NCBI RefSeq assembly: GCF_002954775.1
Contig: NZ_PJME01000032.1
Span: 44,218-108,217 of the forward strand
DNA: 64,000 nucleotides
Source: Streptomyces geranii
GTDB lineage: Bacteria > Actinomycetota > Actinomycetes > Streptomycetales > Streptomycetaceae
Reading direction: 5' to 3'
Below are positions 18,712-27,352 of this stretch, piece after piece. The position numbers were made by a program, and so were the translations under genes. Positions within the stretch are counted from its first letter, which is position 1. The number at the start of each line of letters is the position of its first letter. The notes below the pieces were generated by a model. That model worked only from the letters and a program-made list of their open reading frames with translations. It made no database searches and was not told the DNA's origin.

Positions 18712-18939
18712 TTCCGTCGCCCCCTCGATCAGTCTGGATCGCCTCACTGTAGCCTGCACCTTGACTGCCTGACCATGTGTTAGCCCCGGCTTGCGGGGGT
18801 ATTGGCGAGGATTGATTCCTCCTTGTCTCATGTCGCTCAAGGGTGGAATGATATTGGTCGGAAAGAAAATCATGCCAACGCCCGGCAGGCGACACTTTCC
18901 CACTCTGCTGTCGGAAAATCGGGTGAACGGGGGGCGATT

Positions 18940-19353
18940 GTGGAACCGGAAGTGACCTTGCTCGCGCAGAGCGCGGGGACCACCTTGGTCGCGTTGATGG
19001 CGACCGATGCCTGGCACCGCGCGCGTGACGGGATCACACAACTCTGGCGCCGGACCCAGCCCGAACGTGCCGAGACCGTCGCCGCCGAGTTGGCGGCCGG
19101 TCGCGAGGACGTGCTGGCCGCCACGGCGGCGGACGACCGGGAGACCCTGGACGAACTGCGCCTTCAGTGGCAGGGAATGGTGCGGCGGCTGCTCGTTGCC
19201 CGGCCCGCCGCCGTCGAGGAACTGCGTGTGCTGCTGGATCAGCTCGATCCCGGTGGCTCGGCTGCCGCCCGGCAGATCAGTCAGCACGCCACCGCGTCCG
19301 GTCAGGCCCGGGTCTACCAAGCGGGACGTGACCAGCACATCACAGAGCGATGA
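18940..19353 (+). CDS. Small helical protein preceding the STAND gene
   Basis: This 137-residue, mostly helical protein (EPEVTLLAQSAGTTLVALMA...) ends with ARVYQAGRDQHITER. A near copy of that peptide (RVYQSRGDQHISEH) lies near the N-terminus of the next protein, whose start overlaps this stop by 4 bases. Short proteins of this type precede NB-ARC/TPR genes in Streptomyces and may be effector or adaptor subunits. GTG 18940, with GGGGGGCG upstream, is preferred over ATG 18802. The function is unknown. Confidence 0.55.
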   Translation: MEPEVTLLAQSAGTTLVALMATDAWHRARDGITQLWRRTQPERAETVAAELAAGREDVLAATAADDRETLDELRLQWQGMVRRLLVARPAAVEELRVLLDQLDPGGSAAARQISQHATASGQARVYQAGRDQHITER

Positions 19354-20433
19354 CGGGTGGGACGGACGGCCACGCCGAGGACCACGGACGTGTCTACCAG
19401 TCGCGGGGTGACCAGCACATCAGCGAGCACCACCACCACTACGGCGGTGACGGGTCGGAACACGGCGGACCGGACTCGGTGCGGCGCCCGGCGGTCGGCC
19501 GGCCTCCCGCCACGCTCCGCGACCGCAGCGAGGTGATGGAACGTCTGCGGGCGAGCGTCGAGGTGGAGCGCGGCGGGCAGGTCTATGTGCTCTACGGCAT
19601 GGGCGGCTCGGGCAAGACGGCGGTCGCCTGCGCCCTGTTCCAGGAGGTCGCCGGAGAGCAGGGCCGGGTGGGCCTGTGGGTCAACGCCTCCGACCGTGCG
19701 AGCCTGCGCGCCGGCATGCTCGCCGTCGCCGCCGACCGAGGGGCGAGCGACGGCGAACTGCTTGCCGCGCGGAACGGCCTCAGGCCTGCCGCCGATCTCG
19801 TCTGGACGTATCTCGACCGTTCCGCCGAACCCTGGTTGCTGGTCCTGGACAACACCGACGAGCCGGAGATCCTGAGGGACGGCAACTGGCTGCGCACCAG
19901 CCCGCGCGGCACCGTCCTGGTGACCACACGGCGAGCGGCGGCCCGGTGGTGGCCGGGCGCCGAACTGCAGCACATCGGCGTACTGCCCCGAGAGGACGCC
20001 GCGCTCGTACTGCGCGATCTCGCACCGCACAGCGGTACGACGGAGCAGGCGGCGCGGGTCGCGGACCGGCTGGGGCGGCTGCCCCTCGCCCTCACCCTGG
20101 CGGGCGGTTTCCTCTCCCACCAGGTCATCGACCCCTGGACGATGGACGCCTACGGGGATCAGCTCGACGGCGACGAACGGGTCCAGCTGATCGACCGGGG
20201 AGCCGACGCGCTGTCCGAAGCGGACCCCCGGCACCTGGTCGGTCTGACCTGGCAGCTGACCCTCGACGCGTTCGAAGCGCGCGGGCATGCCCACCACCTG
20301 TGGCGACGGCTTCGCGGCGGGCCTGCGGCAGCTCCGCGACCACGACGGTGTACAGGTGCTGGAGAACCTGCCGGACGGGCGCACGCCACGGCTCCACGAG
20401 GGGCTGCTCCGCGAGCAGTTCGCCCTCGGGTGA
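19350..20433 (+). pseudogene. STAND/NB-ARC ATPase, truncated and frameshifted
   Basis: The first ~310 residues form a good NB-ARC module: Walker A GMGGSGKT, Walker B LLVLDN, sensor VTTRRA and the GLPL-like RLPLALTLAGGFL. The family continues into long TPR arrays, but here good protein stops at about 20290 after LTLDAFEARG. The original frame then degrades to an Arg/Pro-rich tail ending at 20438. In a different frame, about 20310-20433 encodes GLRQLRDHDGVQVLENL...EGLLREQFALG, a plausible true C-terminus. The simplest reading is an internal deletion that removed the TPR region and shifted frame. A shortened protein might still be made. Confidence 0.6.
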
Positions 20434-20516
20434 ACTGACAGCGGTCGGGGTGCCTATGGCGTTCGTCTGAAGGCATCCCCAGCCTTCGCACGGCCGACCC
20501 GCCGAGGTCCGTTGAA

Positions 20517-20580
20517 CAGGGCGGGTACGGACAGGGCGGGTACGGACAGGGCGGGTACGGACAGGGCGGGTACGGACAGG
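20517..20580. repeat. Tandem repeat, 15 bp x 4
   Basis: Four exact copies of a 15-bp unit (CAGGGCGGGTACGGA) start at 20517, 20532, 20547 and 20562, followed by a partial copy. In one plus-strand frame they read (QGGYG)n, like the Gly-Tyr-Gln-rich N-termini of many Streptomyces membrane proteins, but no start or functional gene follows. It may be a relic marking the island/PKS junction. Confidence 0.8.
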
Positions 20581-20624
20581 GTGGCTGTCGGGGCGCTCGC
20601 CGACAGGTGGGGCAGAGCGACTTC

Positions 20625-20843
20625 CTACCCACCCTGCCAAGCCACCCCCCACCCCCCGGACCAAGCCGGAACCGGCCCCCTCAGCGGCACGCCCGCGCGG
20701 GCCCAAGGGGCCGCCGAAGGGGGCGGCGGCCCCTTGGGCGGGGTGGGGGTGGAGGTGGTCACGGCGTGCAGGGCCAGTAGCAGTGCGGCCAGTTCCTCTG
20801 CCCCCGGCGTTCCGCGGAGCACTCGTACCGTCGCCGGAGTCAC
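20625..20843 (-). CDS. Acyl-CoA carboxylase epsilon subunit
   Basis: The 72-residue product has the size and pattern of the small epsilon subunits that stabilise actinobacterial acyl-CoA carboxylases: VRVLRGTPGAEELAALLLAL near the N-terminus, a Pro-rich linker, then a Trp-containing tail (WARAGVPLRG). GTG 20843 overlaps the beta-subunit stop at 20840-20842 by 4 bases, so the two are translationally coupled. Carboxylation supplies malonyl-type extender units to the polyketide synthase. The C-terminus may be slightly extended relative to homologs. Confidence 0.75.
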   Translation of the reverse strand: MTPATVRVLRGTPGAEELAALLLALHAVTTSTPTPPKGPPPPSAAPWARAGVPLRGPVPAWSGGWGVAWQGG

Positions 20844-22468
20844 TGCGGTTGGTTTCCGTGTTTGCGGGACGGGAGGGGGGCGTGTTTGGCTCGGAGCATT
20901 GACAGGGCTCCGATCAGGCGGGAACGGGTCTCGGTCGGGTCGATCACGCTGTCGACCAGGCCGCGTTCGGCCGCGTAGTAGGGGTGCATCAGTTCCGTGC
21001 GGTACTCCTTCACCAGGCGGGCGCGCGTCGCCTCCGGGTCCGTCGCCGCGGCGATCTCTCGGCGGAAGACGATGTTCGCCGCCCCCTCCGCTCCCATCAC
21101 CGCGATCTCGTTGCTCGGCCAGGCCAGTGAGACGTCCGTGCCGATGGAGCGGGAGTCCATCACGATGTACGCGCCGCCGTACGCCTTGCGCAGGATCAGC
21201 TGGACGCGGGGGACCGTGGCGTTGCAGTAGGCGTAGAGGAGTTTCGCGCCGTGGCGGATGATGCCGCCGTGTTCCTGGTCGACGCCGGGGAGGAAGCCGG
21301 GGACGTCTACCAGGGTGACGAGCGGGATGTTGAAGGCGTCGCAGGTCTGGACGAAACGGGCGGCCTTTTCCGAGGCGTGGATGTCCAGTACGCCGGCGAA
21401 CGACGCGGGCTGGTTGGCCACGATGCCCACCACCTGGCCGGCCAGTCTGGCCAGCGCGCACACGACGTTGGTCGCCCAGTCCTCCTGGATCTCGAAGAAG
21501 TCGCCGTCGTCGGTGATCTCGGCGATCACCGCCCGCATGTCGTACGCCCGGCCCGGGTCCGCCGGGACCAGGTCCAACAGTGCTTCGCCGGGGCGGTCCG
21601 GTGGGTCGGACGTGGGCTGGGGCGGGGGGAGTTCGCGGTTGTTCGAGGGGAGGAGGGACAGGAGGTGGCGTACGTCCTCCAGGCACGACCTCTCGTCGTC
21701 GTACGCGAAGTGCGCCACGCCGGAGAGTGTGGCGTGGGTGTCCGCGCCGCCCAGGGTCTCGTGTGTCACCGCCTCGCCCGTGACCGCCTGGACTACGTCC
21801 GGGCCCGTGATGAACATCTGGCCGGTGCCGCGCACCATGAACACGAAGTCGGTCAGCGCGGGGGAGTAGGCGGCGCCGCCCGCGCAGGGTCCCAGGATCA
21901 CGCTGATCTGCGGGATCACCCCCGAACTGCGCACGTTCCGGGTGAAGATGCCGCCGTAGCCCGCGAGGGCGGTGACCCCCTCCTGGATCCGGGCGCCCGC
22001 GCCGTCGCACAGGCCCACGATCGGGGCGCCCGCGCTCTCGGCCAGGTCCATCAGCTTGTGGATCTTCTGCGCGTGCGCCTCGCCGAGGGCACCGCCGAAG
22101 ATGCGGAAGTCGTGGGCGTACGCGAACACCGTACGGCCGTCCACCAGGCCCCAGCCCGTGACGACGCCGTCCGTGTGCGGGCGCCGGTCCTCCAGGCCGA
22201 AGCCGGTGGCGCGGTGCCTGCGCAGCTCCTCGATCTCGGCGAACGTGTCCGCGTCGAAGAGGAGTTCCAGGCGTTCGCGGGCGGTCAGTTTGCCCTTGGC
22301 GTGCTGGGCCTCGGTGGCCCGTTCGCTCGGGCCGCGCCGTAGGGTCTCGGTCAGTTCGGCGAGTTCCGTGACGCGGTCGCGCAGATGGCCGCCGCCACCA
22401 GGGGCGGCCGTGTCCGCCGTGCTCCGGGGGGTCACCGGCGCCGAGGTCGTTTCGTCGACAACGCTCAT
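20840..22468 (-). CDS. Acyl-CoA carboxylase beta (carboxyltransferase) subunit
   Basis: This 542-residue carboxyltransferase matches the PccB/AccD5 family: an oxyanion region CDGAGARIQEGV, GPCAGGAAYSPAL, and the C-terminal KAYGGAYIVMDSRSIGTD. It transfers CO2 from biotin to an acyl-CoA, probably acetyl- or propionyl-CoA, giving extender units. With the epsilon subunit it heads the left end of the type II PKS cluster. No biotin carboxylase (alpha) gene is in this region, so the alpha subunit must be borrowed from primary metabolism. ATG 22468 is the first start; the acyltransferase gene diverges 96 bp away. Confidence 0.9.
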   Translation of the reverse strand: MSVVDETTSAPVTPRSTADTAAPGGGGHLRDRVTELAELTETLRRGPSERATEAQHAKGKLTARERLELLFDADTFAEIEELRRHRATGFGLEDRRPHTDGVVTGWGLVDGRTVFAYAHDFRIFGGALGEAHAQKIHKLMDLAESAGAPIVGLCDGAGARIQEGVTALAGYGGIFTRNVRSSGVIPQISVILGPCAGGAAYSPALTDFVFMVRGTGQMFITGPDVVQAVTGEAVTHETLGGADTHATLSGVAHFAYDDERSCLEDVRHLLSLLPSNNRELPPPQPTSDPPDRPGEALLDLVPADPGRAYDMRAVIAEITDDGDFFEIQEDWATNVVCALARLAGQVVGIVANQPASFAGVLDIHASEKAARFVQTCDAFNIPLVTLVDVPGFLPGVDQEHGGIIRHGAKLLYAYCNATVPRVQLILRKAYGGAYIVMDSRSIGTDVSLAWPSNEIAVMGAEGAANIVFRREIAAATDPEATRARLVKEYRTELMHPYYAAERGLVDSVIDPTETRSRLIGALSMLRAKHAPLPSRKHGNQPQ

Positions 22469-22564
22469 GTCGTGCAGCGTGCGCCCGGGCGCTCAAGGCA
22501 GGCTCGACGGGTCGCGCGAGAGCCGGTGGAGAGCGGCTCGATCCGGGCCGTCCAGCCTGGCACC
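22469..22564. promoter_or_regulatory. Divergent promoter region, carboxylase vs acyltransferase
   Basis: A 96-bp gap between divergent genes must drive the carboxylase operon leftward and the acyltransferase rightward. No operator repeat is obvious. Confidence 0.4.
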
Positions 22565-23596
22565 ATGACTGAACCTCACCGCCGTTCCGTCGTCCTGATG
22601 TTCCCGGGGACAGGAGCGCAGCACCCGCAGATGGCGGCCGGGCTCTACGGCCACGAAGCCGTGTTCACCGACGCGGTCGACTCCGTCCTGGCCCGGCTCG
22701 GCGCGGACGGCGAGGCGGCCAGGGCCGACTGGCTTGCCGAGCGGCCCGTCGTGCCGATGGAGGCCGACAGCCGCTCCGCGCCCCTGCTGTTCGCCGTGGA
22801 CTACGCGATGGGTCGGCTGGTCGAGAGCTGGGGGGTGCGGCCGGCGGCGTATCTCGGGCACAGCATGGGCGAGTTCGCCGCCGCCGTGCTCGCCGGGGTC
22901 TTCCGGCTGGACGACGCGGTCCGGCTGCTGTGGGAGCGGGTCCGGCGGCAGCGGACCACACCGGCGGGCGGGATGCTCGCGGTCGCCGCGGCCCGCGAGG
23001 AACTCACCGGATACCTGGGGTCCGGGGTCGTGGTGGGCGCGGTGAACGCGCCCCGGCACACCGTCCTCTCGGGTCCGGCGGGCCCACTGGAGGCCGTGGC
23101 GCGCGGGCTGACCGCGGACGGCAGGACCTTCCGGCGGCTCGCCACCCGCACCCCCTACCACAGCCCGGCACTGGCGCCGCTGGTCGCCGAGACCGAGGCG
23201 CTCGTACGGGAGCTGCCGCTCGCCCCGCCCCGTACGCCGCTGTATTCGGCCTACACCACCCGTCCGCTCGGCGCGCGGGAGGCGACCAGCGCCGCGTTCT
23301 GGGCCGGGCAGCCGACCGCGCCCGTGCTGTTCTGGCCGACGCTGGAGCGGGTGCTGGCGGACGGGGACCGGCTGCTCGTCGAGGCCGGGCCGGCGCAGAG
23401 TCTGGCGGTCATCGCCCGGGGGCACCGGGCCGTGCGCTCGGGCCGCAGCGCGGTCGTCGCCACGCTGCCTCCCCGGGCCCTGGGGCCCGAGGAGGATCGG
23501 CGTACGGTCGGTGCGGCGCGCGAACTGCTGTGCCGACAGGCGGGTGTGGCGGTGGGTCACTCGGGCAGGTTGCCGGTGGAACTGCCCGCCTCGTAG
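22565..23596 (+). CDS. Stand-alone malonyl/acyl-CoA:ACP acyltransferase
   Basis: The 343-residue protein is an FabD/AT-fold enzyme: MFPGTGAQHPQMA, the nucleophile motif GHSMGEF, and the catalytic His within RTPYHSPALAPL. It loads an acyl group from CoA onto an ACP. Most type II PKSs borrow FabD from fatty-acid synthesis, so a dedicated AT beside a carboxylase and a KSIII suggests a non-standard starter or editing step. The specificity regions (GHSMG, TPYH) do not match the usual malonyl HAFH or methylmalonyl YASH motifs. ATG 22565 begins the conserved sequence. Its last 40 bases overlap the convergent multicopper oxidase gene. Confidence 0.85.
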   Translation: MTEPHRRSVVLMFPGTGAQHPQMAAGLYGHEAVFTDAVDSVLARLGADGEAARADWLAERPVVPMEADSRSAPLLFAVDYAMGRLVESWGVRPAAYLGHSMGEFAAAVLAGVFRLDDAVRLLWERVRRQRTTPAGGMLAVAAAREELTGYLGSGVVVGAVNAPRHTVLSGPAGPLEAVARGLTADGRTFRRLATRTPYHSPALAPLVAETEALVRELPLAPPRTPLYSAYTTRPLGAREATSAAFWAGQPTAPVLFWPTLERVLADGDRLLVEAGPAQSLAVIARGHRAVRSGRSAVVATLPPRALGPEEDRRTVGAARELLCRQAGVAVGHSGRLPVELPAS

Positions 23597-26472
23597 GGCG
23601 TGGTGACGCCGTCGTAGGCCAGGTGCAGGACCATGCCGTCGCGGGCGTGGTCCAGGTTGTGGCAGTGGTCCATCCACAGGCCGGGGTTGTCGGCGCGGAA
23701 GGCGACCTCGAACCGTTCGCCGGGCGCGATGTTCAGGGTGTCGGTCCACCAGGGACTGCCGGTCGCCTCCTGCCCGTTCCGGGACAGGACGAGCATGCGA
23801 TGGCCGTGCAGGTGCATGGGGTGGTCGTCGAGGCTGCGGTTGACGAAGGAGACCCGGACCAGGTCGCCGTCGCGGACCAGCAGGGCCGGGATGTCCGGGT
23901 AGACGGCGTTGTTGACGGTCCACAGCACCATGGGGCGGCCGTCGTAGAAGCCCAGGCTGTTGCCCAGGACGAGGTGGAAGTCGCGGTCGTAGCGGGTGCC
24001 GGGGGCGAAGGGGACGGGTGTGGCAGCCGTACGGGAGCCGTAGTCCAGCGGGTCGAAGAGCGGGCCCGTGGCGGTGGGCGGCGGGTCGGCGGTGCCGGTG
24101 GGGTCGAGCAGCAGGGACGCCGTCTCCACCTGGCCCGCGCCGTAGGCGCCGTCCTCGCCGCAGCCCTCGGTGCCGTGGCTGGCGCTGGTGGCGTTGGCGT
24201 CGCCGACCACGGTCAGGTGGACGGGGCCGTCGGGCTGGCGGAACGTCACGTCGTACCGGCCGCCGCCCGCGATCCGCAGCCGGGTGCCGCGCAGTTCGGT
24301 GGGGCCCGACACGTCGTTGCCGTCGATCGCGGCGACCCGGAAGGCCGTACCGGCGAGTGAGTAGGTGCGGGGGCAGTTGTCGGCGTTCACCAGGCGCAGC
24401 CTGACCGGGGTGCCGGCCGGGACCCGCTCGCGCCGCAGCCGGGTGTCGTCGCCGAAGGCGGTGCGCAGGAGGCCCCCGATGCCGTTCTGCCCGCTGAGCG
24501 CGCCCCCGCCGCCGGGGCGCCCGCCGGTGGCAGCGCCCTTCGCGCCCTCGACGCTCCAGGCGTGGGCGACGACGGTACGGTCCACGCCCGTGGCGTCCGC
24601 GCCGGGCTCCTCCACGACCAGGGCGCCGAAGAGGCCGCGCGCGACGGCCGTGCTGGACTGCTGGTGCGCGTGGTACCAGAAGGTGCCCGCGCGGGGCGGC
24701 CGGAACCGGTACACATGCCGTTCGCCGGGACGTACGGCGTCCTGTGTCACGCCCGCCACGCCGTCCTCGGCGGCCGGGACGTCGACGCCGTGCCAGTGCA
24801 GGGTGACTCCGGCGCGGACGTCCCGGTTGACGAGGACGACCTCGACCAACTCGCCCTCGCGCACGCGGAGTTCGGGTCCGGGAAGCTGCCCGTTGAAGGC
24901 GAGGGCGGCGACCTGCTCGCCCGACGCGAGGCGCATCGTGCGGGCGGACGCGGTGAGGGTGAAGCTGCGGTCGGGGGTGCCGGTACGGGGGCCGGTGAGG
25001 GCGGTGAGATCACGCGCCGGCGCCTGTCCGGCCGCCGGGCCGCCGCCGGTGTCGTACGTGTGCGCGTGGTGGTCCTGGCCGACGCTCTCCGGCAGTCGGC
25101 TGCGCTCGGCGGCGAGGGCCCAGCCGCCCGTGACGAGGACGGCGAAGGCGGTCACCGTGGCCGTGCCGCGCACCAGCCGCCGCGCCCGCGACGGCCGCCG
25201 CCAGCCGGGCGCTCCCACCACGGCCCGCCACCGCTGCTGCCGGAGCACCAGCCCCGAGGCGGCGAGAACGAGCAGCACCAGTTCGAGGAGGAGGAGCCCG
25301 CCGTAGGGCGGGGCCGGCGGATGCAGCGTGAGCCCGCCCGCGAGCAGCGAGGCCAGGAAGCAGACGCGTACGGGCACGACGACCCGCCAGGAAGCGGCGG
25401 CGAGCCGCAGATCCGTGGGGACGCCTGGGTCTGTGGCCGCGTTGCCGTTCGCCTCGCCGGCCGGTGCCGGTACTGCCGGCCGGGGTGGTGCGGTGGTGGT
25501 GAGCTGCGGTCCCGGCGGGGTGGAGATCCCGGCGAGCCGGAGCCCTGGGGAGGTCGCCGGTGCGCCTGGGTCTGTGGCCGCGCTGCCGTTCGCGTTGCCG
25601 TCCGGTGTCGCTGGGAGGGGTGGTGCGGTGGTGGTGATGGTCTGCGGTCCCGGTGGGACGGGTGGCCTGCCTGGTTCCGTTCCGGGGCCGCCGTTCTCCC
25701 GGTGGGCGGGCGGTCCCGGCGGAGTGGAGACTGCGGCGAGCCGGAGCCCTGGGGTGGCCGCCGGTTCACCCGGGTCTGTCGCCGAGCTGCCGTTCGCCTC
25801 GCCGTCCGGAGTCGGTGTCGCCGGCCGGGGCGGTGCGGTGGCGGTGGTGGTGAGCTGCGTCCCCGGCGGAGTGGAGACCGCGGCGAGCCGGACCCCCGGA
25901 GAGGTCGCCGGTGCGCCCGTGTCCGTGGCCGTACCGGCGTTGCCGTGCCCGGCCGGAGCCGTCGGTGGCGGGTACGGCCCGGCCGTGCCGGAGTGGGTCG
26001 ACGGCGTCTGGCCTGCGGCGGGCCGGATCGCGGCGCCGCCTTCGCCGGGGGTGGCCGGTGCGTGCCGGAGCAGTCGCCGGTACGTCGGCACCGTGGTGGT
26101 GGCCGGCGTCTGACGGAGCAGTCGCCGGTACGTGGGGGTGGTCGGCGTCTGCCTGAGCAGCCGCCAATACGCCGGCACCGTGAAGGCCGCGACCGCTGTG
26201 CCCGTCAGGGTGAGGGGGACGGCCGCGAACAGGACGAAGTCGGTTGCCGCCGGCCAGCCTGCCGTGGTCGCCAGGGCTACCGCCAGCGCTACCCGCAGCG
26301 CCAGTACCAGCAGGGACACGGTCAGCAGGATCAGGCCCAGGCGGGCCCGGCGGCCGAGTGAGCGGGGTGTGGGGCGGGTCGGCAGGCGGCGGGCGCCGCG
26401 GGACGCGAACGCCCAGAAGAGCGCCGTCAGTACGGCCCAGAGCAGGTTCTGTTCGAAGAGGTTCTCCACCAT
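23557..26472 (-). CDS. Membrane-anchored multicopper oxidase with repeat-expanded linker
   Basis: The C-terminal ~480 residues are a multicopper oxidase with the four copper-ligand segments TLHWHGVDVP, FWYHAHQQS, HPMHLHGH and HCHNLDHARDGM (the last with the type 1 copper Met). The N-terminal ~100 residues hold about three hydrophobic helices, and one or two more occur before the oxidase domain, so the enzyme should face outside the membrane. Between them lies a Pro/Thr-rich linker of repeats (TYRRLLRQTP units, then ~45-residue units containing LRLAAVSTPPGP). Laccase-type enzymes oxidise phenols and could couple or dimerise an aromatic polyketide. ATG 26472 is chosen; the longer frame to 26580 overlaps the ketoreductase promoter. 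The 971-residue length is unusual. Confidence 0.85.
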   Translation of the reverse strand: MVENLFEQNLLWAVLTALFWAFASRGARRLPTRPTPRSLGRRARLGLILLTVSLLVLALRVALAVALATTAGWPAATDFVLFAAVPLTLTGTAVAAFTVPAYWRLLRQTPTTPTYRRLLRQTPATTTVPTYRRLLRHAPATPGEGGAAIRPAAGQTPSTHSGTAGPYPPPTAPAGHGNAGTATDTGAPATSPGVRLAAVSTPPGTQLTTTATAPPRPATPTPDGEANGSSATDPGEPAATPGLRLAAVSTPPGPPAHRENGGPGTEPGRPPVPPGPQTITTTAPPLPATPDGNANGSAATDPGAPATSPGLRLAGISTPPGPQLTTTAPPRPAVPAPAGEANGNAATDPGVPTDLRLAAASWRVVVPVRVCFLASLLAGGLTLHPPAPPYGGLLLLELVLLVLAASGLVLRQQRWRAVVGAPGWRRPSRARRLVRGTATVTAFAVLVTGGWALAAERSRLPESVGQDHHAHTYDTGGGPAAGQAPARDLTALTGPRTGTPDRSFTLTASARTMRLASGEQVAALAFNGQLPGPELRVREGELVEVVLVNRDVRAGVTLHWHGVDVPAAEDGVAGVTQDAVRPGERHVYRFRPPRAGTFWYHAHQQSSTAVARGLFGALVVEEPGADATGVDRTVVAHAWSVEGAKGAATGGRPGGGGALSGQNGIGGLLRTAFGDDTRLRRERVPAGTPVRLRLVNADNCPRTYSLAGTAFRVAAIDGNDVSGPTELRGTRLRIAGGGRYDVTFRQPDGPVHLTVVGDANATSASHGTEGCGEDGAYGAGQVETASLLLDPTGTADPPPTATGPLFDPLDYGSRTAATPVPFAPGTRYDRDFHLVLGNSLGFYDGRPMVLWTVNNAVYPDIPALLVRDGDLVRVSFVNRSLDDHPMHLHGHRMLVLSRNGQEATGSPWWTDTLNIAPGERFEVAFRADNPGLWMDHCHNLDHARDGMVLHLAYDGVTTPYEAGSSTGNLPE
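25390..25935 (-). repeat. Imperfect coding repeats in multicopper oxidase linker
   Basis: Four imperfect copies of a ~130-200 bp unit encode variants of GLRLAAVSTPPGPQ...TTTAPPRPATP...GEANGSAATDPG. Spacing varies, so units have been partly lost or shuffled. Further upstream in the gene (about 26040-26160) three copies of a TYRRLLRQTP-encoding unit occur. Confidence 0.7.
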
Positions 26473-26598
26473 GCGTGCAGCGTGCCGGGTGCTCTTCGAG
26501 GCTGCCTTGAGTCCCTCCGCCGATGCTTTCGACGCCGTCGATGCCTTCGGCGGTCCGGGCAGAGCCGGTCGGTAACCCATTCACAGGAGGGTCATGTC
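26473..26598. promoter_or_regulatory. Divergent promoter region, multicopper oxidase vs ketoreductase operon
   Basis: 126 bp separate the leftward oxidase from the rightward ketoreductase-transporter-PKS run. A strong AGGAGG at 26585-26590 precedes the ketoreductase ATG by 8 bases. No repeat operator is apparent. Confidence 0.4.
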
Positions 26599-27342
26599 AT
26601 GACCGAGAGACGTTGCGCGTTGGTGACCGGCGGGTCGCGGGGCATCGGGCGTGCCATCGCGGTGCGGCTCGCCGGGGCGGGCTACGACATCGGGTTCTGC
26701 TCCCGTTCCGCCGACGAGGCCGCCCTGGAGACCACCCGGCTCGTCGCGGAGACCGGCGCCGCCGTCCACCACGTCGTCTGCGACGTCACGGACGCCGAGG
26801 CGGTCCGCGCCTTCGTCGACGAGGCCGAGGAGAAGCTCGGCCTGCCGCCGTACGCGGTGGTCAACTCCGCCGGGATCCTGCGGGACCGCCCGATGGCCCT
26901 GATGTCCGAGGGGGACTGGCACTCGGTGGTCGGCACCAGCCTGGACGGTGCCTTCCACCTGTGCCGCGCGGTGCTGCGCGGCCTGATCAGCCGCAGGGCG
27001 GGCGCGGTCGTCAACGTCTCGTCCGTGATCGGCGTGTTCGGCAACCCCGGGCAGACCAACTACGCCACCGCCAAGGCGGGACTGAACGGCCTCACCCGCG
27101 CCCTGGCCAAGGAGGTCGCCCCCTACGGGGTGCGGGTCAACGCCGTGGCGCCCGGCTTCATCGACACCGACATGCTCGACGGCATGACGGCCAAGGCCCG
27201 CCAGGCAGCCCTCGGCAAGGTCGCGATGGGCCGCTTCGGCACCCCCGAGGCCGTCGCCGAACTCGTCGCCTTCCTGCTCTCCGACGCCGCCGACTACATC
27301 ACCGGACAGGTCGTGCGGATCGACGGCGGGATCTCCCTGTGA
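26599..27342 (+). CDS. Ketoreductase (FabG-type SDR)
   Basis: The 247-residue short-chain dehydrogenase has the NADPH site TGGSRGIGRA, NSAGIL, and the catalytic Ser-Tyr-Lys (VSSV...YATAKAG). It should reduce a specific carbonyl on the ACP-bound polyketide chain. FabG-type ketoreductases of this length are standard in pentangular polyphenol clusters. ATG 26599 has AGGAGG at ideal spacing; a frame extension to 26482 reads through the divergent promoter and is rejected. It is the first gene of a long rightward series, followed 10 bp later by the transporter. Confidence 0.9.
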   Translation: MTERRCALVTGGSRGIGRAIAVRLAGAGYDIGFCSRSADEAALETTRLVAETGAAVHHVVCDVTDAEAVRAFVDEAEEKLGLPPYAVVNSAGILRDRPMALMSEGDWHSVVGTSLDGAFHLCRAVLRGLISRRAGAVVNVSSVIGVFGNPGQTNYATAKAGLNGLTRALAKEVAPYGVRVNAVAPGFIDTDMLDGMTAKARQAALGKVAMGRFGTPEAVAELVAFLLSDAADYITGQVVRIDGGISL

Positions 27343-27352
27343 GAGCGACGGG

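Noticed and set aside
18442..19338. 298-codon minus-strand version of the small pre-DUF6879 gene
   Set aside because: The extra N-terminal part is antisense to the 137-residue protein and includes no ribosome binding site; ATG 18711 with GAGGGGG is better.
20125..20706. Minus-strand frame with repeated VRTRP (193 codons)
   Set aside because: It is the translation of the 15-bp tandem repeat and antisense of the STAND pseudogene; no start or family support.
20625..22496. 623-codon minus-strand frame overlapping the carboxylase
   Set aside because: Arg/Pro/Gly-rich shadow in another frame of the carboxyltransferase gene; only its last ~72 codons coincide with the true epsilon subunit.
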